From the NCBI GenBank assembly GCA_036924285.1, contig JAYKYS010000015.1:3224001-3288000 (forward strand): DNA of 64,000 bases. Reading direction: 5' to 3'. Origin of the DNA: Asterella californica. Its lineage: Eukaryota; Streptophyta; Marchantiopsida; Marchantiales; Aytoniaceae. Under the pieces are notes generated by a model. The model made no database searches and had not been told where the DNA came from. It was given only the letters and a program-made list of their open reading frames with translations. Made by a program: the position numbers and the translations under genes. Positions 57,377-64,000 of this stretch are shown here, in pieces. Positions within the stretch are counted from its first letter, which is position 1. Each line of letters begins with the position of its first letter.

Positions 57377-60197
57377 ATGGCACCGCGAGAGGAAGGACCC
57401 TTTTTAATTACGTTTACTTCCCAACACGATGTTCATCGACGTATCGTTTGGCAATGGATGGATAAAGAAGCTATTAGTCAAGCCTTGAGCGAAATAGACG
57501 AGGACGATCTAGAGAAGTTGGGAGTATTGATCGCTTTCTCCTTCGACTTTCCTCGGCCTGACGTAAGTAATCTACCATTAGTCCCTTCTTTACTTTAAGC
57601 TCAAGTGTAACGTTAATCTACCATTAGTCCCTTCTTTACTTTAAGCTCAAGTGTAACCTTAACCTAAGTTAACTCAAGTTAAGTATTTAATCTACCATTA
57701 GTCCCTTCTTTATTTAAGCTAAAGTGTAAAGTGTAACCTTTTATTGGGTGATGGTTGGTTATACACTCTATTTATTGTAATGTGTAATGTTTGTTTATGT
57801 CAGATTGTACTTTGTATGGACTTCATCCAATCCTATAATGCAGCAACACGAATGGCCAAAATTGAGGATCGAGAGTTCAAGTTGACCCTTGACTTAATTC
57901 AGGAAGCCTTTGTTATTCCTGAAGGATCAGTGATCTTACCCCATTCGTGAGACATGTTCGAATAGACGATTGGTTTCTTGAGTATGATAAAGTGAGGAAA
58001 ATATACTTCGCAAGAGAATATGCATTCGAGGGATGGAGATCTGCTTTTCAGTGTTTGAATGCGGTTCTCTTGGCGAGAAGAAGGCCTAAAGCTGTTATAG
58101 GTCAACTTGCTTTGTACGTCAAATCTAAAGTGGAAGGAGAAGAAAAGGATTATGATTGGTCCTTGTTCATGTTCGAGAATCTGGAGGCAGAAGTGTTACA
58201 TCTGCAGAAGCACATAAGAGAACAGAGGAAAGGAGTCTCCGTAGAGACTTTCTGCGGGATGGCTTTAACCCATCTCATGCGACACTTGGATATCTTGAGC
58301 GAGGAGGCGTTAGTATTCTCCATTGAGCACGAACTACAAGAGAGTACTCCTAATCCAAATATCCACCAGGATGAGCTTGGTGTTGACCACGTCCACGATG
58401 ATAGAGGTAAGTCTATTTTCTCCTTTGAGTTACTTCGACTATCTATGTTTTCTGTTTATTTATGTATTATTTGCTTCTTTGAGTTACTTTGGCTATCTAT
58501 GTAAAGTTCTTTCATATCTCTTGCTTCAGTGAAGTGTGTAGTGTATAGTGTCTACAGTTAAGTGTGTAGAGTTTAGTGAAATCCTTGTTTGGTGATGTTG
58601 TACATCGGTCATAGATGATAGCACAGTGCGAAGGGCTTGAGGTTGCACTATACTATCAGGTGCTACACGGCCAATGCGACAATAGCCTGGTCGCACTGAG
58701 CGCGGCCTTAAGGTGTTGCGCAGTGCGACAATAATCGTTAGTCGCACTAAAGATTTTGCTCAGTGCGACTGTGTCCATGTCGCACTGAGCGCGCGGCTGT
58801 AGCACTACGCGTTAAGCTCGCACGCACAGTGCGATGGGGCTCTCGTCGCATTGTGCGCCGCGTTAAGCTCGCACGCACAGTGCGATGGGGCTCTCGTCGC
58901 ATTGCGCCGCGTTAAGCTCGCGCGCTCAGTGCGACCTGTACACACTGACGCACTGAGAGTGCGACGAGAGCCTTCCGTCGCACTATGCACGGTCTCTTCA
59001 CAACGCAGTGCGACGGATCTGAGATCGCACTGAGGCCTTTCACTTCTAAACATAATACATGCATTGATAGATTTTTTCTTCTAAACTTTATACATCGATG
59101 CCATGTAGGAGAATCAGAGACTCTTCTGGATAAGAGAAGGGAGGAGGAAGATTTAGATGTTCGACTTGCGATGAAAAGAGAAGAAGAAGAAAGTTTAAAC
59201 CTCCGAATAACAGAAGCGAGCTAGAGAGAACAAGACATGTACGACAGAATACAACTACAGGATGAGGAGTTGGAGAGGTTAAAAGCAGACGTCACTCGGC
59301 TTCGTGCTTCCAAACTCTTCTATCCGAGATTGACAGATCCTACTGTGATCAGGAGGAAGACGTTGATTATGGATCTGAACGGGTTGTTGGTAAGAACCGG
59401 ACGCAATGACTTAGAGCTCCAAGGAGCTAAAGAAAAAGGTTACCAAGTTGAGAGTGCCAAAAAGGATTTATTCTATGTGGTACGAAAAGGAGTTAAACAG
59501 TTCATGGAGATATGCTGTCAGGATTTTCAAGTGCTGATCTGGACATCTAAAACTCTTGCCAACTGCAACGCCATTCTTCGATCCATGGAGACCAAAAAGT
59601 ACTTGCCTGCAGGGATCGCTTCGGGCCAGGTAAATTAGACAAACTCAATGCTATTTATTTATCTTACTATACAAATATTCACTTTGTTTAGAGTTTCACT
59701 TTATTTCTATTTATCTTCTCGTATTCTTGTACTATGCAGATCTGTAGAATCTTCGGACAACCCATTGTACTCGTTTCAAGACTACCAGAGAAGCTGCCAC
59801 TGATAATTACTTGTATCTGAAAGATTTCTCTCGACTGTTCGCGTTTAACCTATGTACACGAGATGTGTTGTTGATAGATGATTCTCCCGAGAAGAATAGT
59901 ACTAATCATCCATACAACGCAATCCATCCCCCTTCTTTCATGCCTGAGTCAGGTGACATGGACAGAGACGATTATCTTATGAATGTACTCTTACCATGGT
60001 TGAAATCATGGGCAACCGTCACCCAAGATACCCCAAGTTATGTGGCTGTCAAGTGTAGACAGGCTTTTGGAAGAGATCCTTATCCCGCTCTAAAGAACTA
60101 TTGGGGTACTATGTCACCCAAGGAAATCAACTTGATATGGCGTTCTTGCACTATCAGTCAAGCGACCGAGTTTATGCAGAAATTAAAATCATGTTAA
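57377..60197 (+). pseudogene. Four-exon gene: unknown N-terminal domain, coiled coil, FCP1/NIF-type HAD phosphatase-like domain
   Basis: Exons by splice signals: 57377-57562 (donor GTAAGT), 57804-58406 (acceptor TATGTCAG, donor GTAAGT), 59109-59629 (acceptor CATGTAG, donor GTAAAT), 59748-60197 (acceptor CTGTAG). Phases match at all three junctions (0, 1, 0), giving about 586 residues. The N-terminal 260 residues (MAPREEGPFLITFTSQHDVH; IDDWFLEYDKVRKIYFAREY; MALTHLMRHLDIL) are not recognised. Then follow a charged coiled coil (DKRREEEDLDVRLAMKREEE) and an FCP1/NIF-type HAD domain: LIMDLNGLL, VLIWTSKTL, RDVLLIDDSPEKN. The second catalytic Asp of DxD is Asn, a substitution I recall in other plant NIF-like proteins; activity is doubtful. 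Lesions: a one-base loss between 57923 and 57950, and TAG at 59222-59224. Intron 2 is full of TCGCACTG motifs. Whether this is a captured host gene or a standing element gene is open. Confidence 0.7.
58620..59036. repeat. CAGTGCGA/TCGCACTG motif cluster inside intron 2
   Basis: A dozen or more copies in both orientations, partly as a tandem unit (GTTAAGCTCGCACGCACAGT at about 58809 and 58862, with a third related copy near 58909). GC content is higher than in the flanking introns. Confidence 0.75.
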
Positions 60198-60412
60198 TAA
60201 AGTGTGTTATTTCTGGATTCTGTTCAACTTGTCTCTCCGAACTTTAGGTGACGAAATATGTGTTTGAACTGGTAACACTTCTCCCCCACAACTGTCCAAT
60301 CAGTCTTTTTGACATTTTCAACTGAGTGAAATGGTCTTTTTATTGTTTGTAGATAGTAATTAAGTCTCGTTTTCAATGCGACCGGTCCACAGTCGCACTG
60401 AATCTCTAATCT
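60198..60412. other. Short spacer between convergent genes
   Basis: It holds the 3' ends of the plus-strand HAD gene and the minus-strand RPA-like gene. One CAGTCGCACTGAAT motif lies at 60391-60404. AT-rich. Confidence 0.4.
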
Positions 60413-61204
60413 CTAACTACACCTGGTCGCAAAGGCCTCGCACTGACTCATCATCGATAACAACACGGCCATAGATCCCACTGAAAACCCCACAAAAAAT
60501 CCATTCTTATAATCATGAGATTTTGCTACTTTATTTCTCCGTCTCCCGTCTGCATCTACTTGATGTCTCTCGTCGGCATTCAAGTCTGGCTCCGATGTGG
60601 TGCTTGTGCTGGACCCGGGTAACACAGTGGTAGGAGTGAGAATTCGAGTAGTAGATACGCGCCGTTCTGAAACGGGAAGAGATGAAGAGACACCGAATAA
60701 CTGTCGTTTTCCACATGGTTGTGCTTGGTCGATCCAAATATATTTTCCTCCGATAACTTTACTTATCACAACAGTAAAGTGACAGTACCAGTGCTGACCA
60801 ACGATCCGATCCATCAGAACATTGTCTTCTCCCCGTAGTTCTAGTAGACTATAGGCTGAGGCACTTACGCCTAGAAAATCTCTCCCAGCTTCTCATGCTA
60901 TGACCCACGCGTTGGCACTTTCATCCGCTACCAGAAGCTGCAATCTGAAACATTTTATCGAAGACAGGCGGTCATTTTTACATCTCGAACAATACAACCC
61001 AGATAATTTTTTACTGCATCTGTCGCATCCGTCATATGTCCTGAATCCACTTTCCGCATACGCCAAGACAGAAACTTTCAACAACAGATGGGAGCAACAC
61101 ATATTAGTTTCCAAGCAGTCCAGCAAGTACTGCAAATTATGTCTCCCGTAGCTGCTCACTGTATCAGAAGAATAAAACATCACGACTGTAATCAACGCAA
61201 TCAA
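60413..61204 (-). pseudogene. Replication protein A (RPA1)-like OB-fold with C4 zinc finger
   Basis: One minus-strand frame with a single TGA (60893-60895). Before it: KVSVLAYAESGFRTYDGCDR, CSKKLSGLYCSRCKNDR and CFRLQLLVADESANAWVIA. After it: EAGRDFLGVSASAYSLLELR and VGQHWYCHFTVVISKV. The order (Y-x-x-C-x-x-C-x-K-K, C-x-x-C, R-L-x-L-x-V-A-D, then F-L-G-x-S-A) is that of the C-terminal ssDNA-binding OB-fold of RPA70, and the TGA stands where Trp is plausible (TGG to TGA). The last about 100 residues are a low-complexity tail with a hydrophobic stretch. No ATG start is evident; a first exon may end near 61190 (acceptor GATTACAG). RPA1-like genes are familiar as Helitron cargo; finding one inside a TIR element is unusual. 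Confidence 0.6.
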
Positions 61205-61504
61205 GCTGTATTAGCGAAAATCAGACTGCAACACACTGCAAAACGCAATATCAAGCTGTATTAGCGGAAGCACATTGCGCATTGTGAGACTTGACGGCTA
61301 TAGACCACCCCCGTACTTCTGCGAGCTTGTTCTGAGCACATCTGAGACTACTGACAATTTGTTGTTAAACAGTGCCTAATTCAAATTTAACGGAGAACGG
61401 CAAGGAGAACGGACTTCGGTCAAAATGACGGAGAACGGCCTTACTGTGCTCAAAGCTCGGTGACTGCAGTTTGGAAGTGTGACCATGATCACAGTTCGGA
61501 CCGT

Positions 61505-61671
61505 CACCGTGACTGCAGTTCAGGCCATGACTCACGGTGACTACGGTAATGAGCGGAAACCCGGTTACAGACTTTTCGATCGACCACGAATCTGACCCTC
61601 GTCATCAATAAATTCGCACGTATAAACCGAGACTTAATTAGCAGAACTGTGCCACAGCTGCGGGCTTGCAT
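61505..61671 (-). repeat. Right terminal inverted repeat
   Basis: Inverted copy of 52825-52991. Inside it, GTGACTGCAGTTTGG (about 61461) and GTGACTGCAGTTCAGG mirror the left subterminal GAACTGCAGTCAC repeats. Confidence 0.88.
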
Positions 61672-61680
61672 ACATGTTAC

Positions 61681-62361
61681 TCGAGAAGGAAAGAAAGAAA
61701 GAAATATATATATATAATAATACTGTATAATCTGTATGTTTATCATGTGGTTTGTGTTCATTGGCCCTTTTATTGTCTTATCGTCTTTCGTATTCCACAG
61801 TAGGGAGTTTTCTCACCTCTCCGTGGTGAGAAAACTTGGAAGAAACATGTACATAAACACTCTGGAAAGCTCTGGAGAACATATTTGGGTACGTTGTCCT
61901 TCGAAGGCCGGTACATTCCGACTTGAATACCGGACCAGAAAGTACGTCCGTTACCTGGGGAAGGTCGTTTGCAGGTGGAAAACATACAACTTTTTATGAC
62001 AGAAGAAGGAGAAACTTTTTAAAGAGCACAGCGTACCTGCCCCAGTCCGTGCCTGGCTCGGCCTTTTAGAGACGGAAAAGTCAAATAAGCGAAGAAGATC
62101 TGGAAAACCCGGATATTATTTACATACGGGACATGACTGAAAGTCACTTACGTGAATTCCAGCACTGTGAACACTTTCTATGACTGAAAGTTGTTCCGAG
62201 TAAAAAGTACAAATATGTTTCAATATGCGGCCCTCCCTTTTTCGAAAAGGTTGTGGCTTCCGGGAGTCCGGGACTACGCGCGCCCATGCCGGGCGGACCC
62301 TATATCTGCCCGGCCAAGTTTGCTTGATCTAGAAGATAGAAGGGAACAGGGCGAGAAAAAG
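61681..62361. other. Flank of the TIR element; no gene
   Basis: It contains a GAAA/AT low-complexity tract at 61686-61722 and a hairpin GTTTTCTCACC...GGTGAGAAAAC at 61807-61834. No supported coding sequence. Confidence 0.4.
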
Positions 62362-62568
62362 ATGATGGCGGCGCCGTTTTCCCGGGTACTGGTCGGTCTC
62401 CGGGGTGCCGGTAGCCTCTGCGCGAGCAGAGCAATGTTCTCTGCAGTACCGAAGATGGAGTATGATGGACATGGGCGCTCCATGCCTCACATCACGTTGT
62501 TTTGTGTTGAGCATGAACTACGTTGGTTCCATGATCCTCGTCGTATCTTTCTTCAGTGTAGGCGTTAG
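62362..62568 (+). CDS. Possible first exon with organelle-targeting-like N-terminus
   Basis: ATGATGGCGGCGCCG in good plant start context opens a 68-codon frame: MMAAPFSRVLVGLRGAGSLC, ASRAMFSAVPKMEYDGHGRS, then less convincing residues. The Ala/Arg/Ser-rich, acid-poor first 30 residues resemble a mitochondrial or plastid presequence, and local GC content is higher than in the flanks. I find no clear donor and no downstream exon in the remaining 1.4 kb. It may be a gene fragment. Confidence 0.25.
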   Translation: MMAAPFSRVLVGLRGAGSLCASRAMFSAVPKMEYDGHGRSMPHITLFCVEHELRWFHDPRRIFLQCRR

Positions 62569-64000
62569 ATGGCATCTCAAGAACTGTGGTTACAGTACAC
62601 GGTACTGCTGTGTAGTTCGTTATGAATAAAGGCTGCAGTTTCCACCATGACTAGCTACCGTTCAGCTTTTAAGAACTCTTGGCTTTGTTTGGTCTTCTTT
62701 ATGGACTACGGAGTAGTACGGACCGCTTCCCATTGCATGAGGTTCTTTCAAGCAAGCATATCATATATGGAAGACATGGAAAAAGTTTATTTACGTTTGA
62801 ACTTTTTCTCATGGAAGAGTTTTATCACACTCAATTATTTTAAACTCAGTATAAATAAGATTGTCATTCGTGTTTCGCTCTGATTTATATTCGAATTGAG
62901 ACGCAATTATATATTATGTTTATGGTTTTATGAGGATGAAACAGTTATCATGGAAATCATACTCAGCGTTGGGTTGAGACTTCATATTTAATCTCTAAAC
63001 CAGTTAACCTCAAGACTCGATGTTTAGTCTCTAGATAAGTTTAGCTCTTTCACATGCAAAAATAATAATTATGGTAGATTTTTCAGGTCTTTTTTGAGAA
63101 AAACAATACTACACTTGAGAACAAATAGAACGAATGGATATATCTTTTCATTCTTGTACTCTTCGTCTTCACAACCTTGCTGAGGAGGAGAGTTGAAATC
63201 CTAAAGACTTATTCCTTGCATTTCATCTCCTCCATCTTTTGATGGAGCAGGAAAATATGCAAGGGTTTAATTTATTATCTATTTATTAGAGAAAGTCAAT
63301 AACAAATAAAAATGCAAGAAAAAAGTGATGTGTTTAAGATCAGACTTCCGGATATGTACTTTCGAGAGCGTGTTTGTCAATGCTCTTCTTATGATTTATG
63401 TCTAGATCTTTCGCAACTCCAATTCCAGTTATCACTTAAAACTTCGAAGATGAAATGCTCACTTTGGGAGATGTCATCCATAGAGTTCATGAATCACATC
63501 AGTCCAAATATCTAAAAATATTCAGAATTGGCTGATGTTATCTTCGGTCTTTATCTGCAACTTAGAGGATGATCTCGAGGTATAATCTGGAGAAAGATCG
63601 ACCTGATCATACGGATGGATTATCCGGACTGGAGTTGTATATCTAGAATTATAACTGGAAAACACATTATATTGTAGTCATACAGATAGAGCTCGGATAA
63701 TCGACCCGTTGCAAACCTATTGGCAGAAATTTCTCTAGTTACAACTTGCGCTTGTTGTGTCCCAGCATGATTGTCCCAACATTACTCGTGTTGAATACCA
63801 GTACGCCAGAATCACTTGCTACTAAACTAGTTATGTACCTCAGTGAACTTCAATCATCGTACATCCAAACATTCAAATTCAATACACAAGTTTTCCCTGA
63901 AATTATAAATCTTTTTTATATAGAATTCTCCTATAGTTGATTGATCCATCGAAGAATGCTATCCTCAAAGATCATACCTCTTATATACTAAATGAGTAGC
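62569..64000. other. AT-rich sequence to the right edge; no gene seen
   Basis: Only short frames without motifs. Two nearby phrases are related (ATATTTAATCTCTAAACCAG and CGATGTTTAGTCTCTAGATA, 62987-63040). Confidence 0.4.

Larger units (their letters stand above)
52808..61680 (+). mobile_element. 8.9-kb Mutator-like TIR element with transposase, HAD-domain gene and RPA-like gene
   Basis: 167-bp terminal inverted repeats (52825-52991 and 61505-61671) match with only a few substitutions; an outer GTAACATG at each side may extend them. Inside lie a Mutator-like transposase (plus), a four-exon gene ending in an FCP1/NIF-type HAD domain (plus) and a convergent RPA1-like remnant (minus). The motif CAGTGCGA/TCGCACTG occurs many times in noncoding parts inside. 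I could not identify a convincing target duplication. All three genes carry lesions, so this copy appears inactive in protein. Confidence 0.75.

Noticed and set aside
52808..61680. Helitron as the host of the RPA-like gene
   Set aside because: Long terminal inverted repeats and a DDE/SWIM transposase argue for a TIR element; no Rep/helicase motif and no CTRR end was found.

Overview
The window looks like nuclear DNA of a land plant. The best evidence is one intact AP2/ERF transcription-factor gene of the group I (DREB A-6, RAP2.4/WIND1-like) type, an intron-bearing gene with GT...AG splice sites, and many decayed Ty3/gypsy LTR retrotransposons. A bryophyte, perhaps a liverwort, is my guess from the style of the repeats and of the orphan ORFs. 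That is an impression, not a demonstration. About one conventional host gene is visible in 64 kb; most of the rest is mobile DNA, its debris, or AT-rich intergenic sequence.

Layout. 0-1.5 kb: the 5' end of a minus-strand gag ORF running off the left edge, with its leader. 2.2-10.3 kb: two tandem minus-strand paralogous loci, each with a conserved N-terminal domain followed by a coiled-coil part. In each, one in-frame TAG separates the two parts, and each locus is saturated with its own short motif (GTCTTC/GAAGAC in the first, CTTCGGCGAAG-like in the second). 10.66-16.56 kb: a complete LTR-gag-LTR element without pol (TR-GAG type), minus strand. 16.6-28.7 kb: repeat debris, then AT-rich intergenic sequence with simple repeats and perfect hairpins. 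28.7-30.9 kb: the AP2/ERF gene (minus), with a (GA)n tract just upstream of its ATG. 30.9-36.7 kb: its upstream region and further intergenic DNA, including a perfect 38-bp palindrome. 36.7-49.8 kb: nested Ty3/gypsy debris. This holds a minus-strand protease-RT-RNase H remnant, a plus-strand LTR split by a 2.7-kb insertion with a 5-bp target duplication, and a 4.2-kb element with two LTRs, gag and integrase but no RT. 49.8-52.8 kb: AT-rich DNA with a tRNA-derived SINE-like unit. 52.8-61.7 kb: a DNA transposon with about 167-bp terminal inverted repeats. 61.7-64 kb: AT-rich sequence with one possible short first exon.

The most interesting object is the 8.9-kb terminal-inverted-repeat element. 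It carries (1) a Mutator-like transposase with an N-terminal C4 zinc motif, DDE-type motifs and a C-terminal SWIM finger, broken by frameshifts and a stop. It also carries (2) a four-exon gene with matching intron phases that joins an unrecognised N-terminal region and a charged coiled coil to an FCP1/NIF-type HAD domain with DLNG in place of DxD. A third gene (3) lies convergently on the minus strand and is an RPA1-like OB-fold with a C4 zinc finger. The noncoding spaces inside the element, including an intron, are filled with copies of CAGTGCGA/TCGCACTG, part of them as a tandem array of hairpins. I do not know of a described element with this combination, and it is my candidate for the undescribed system.
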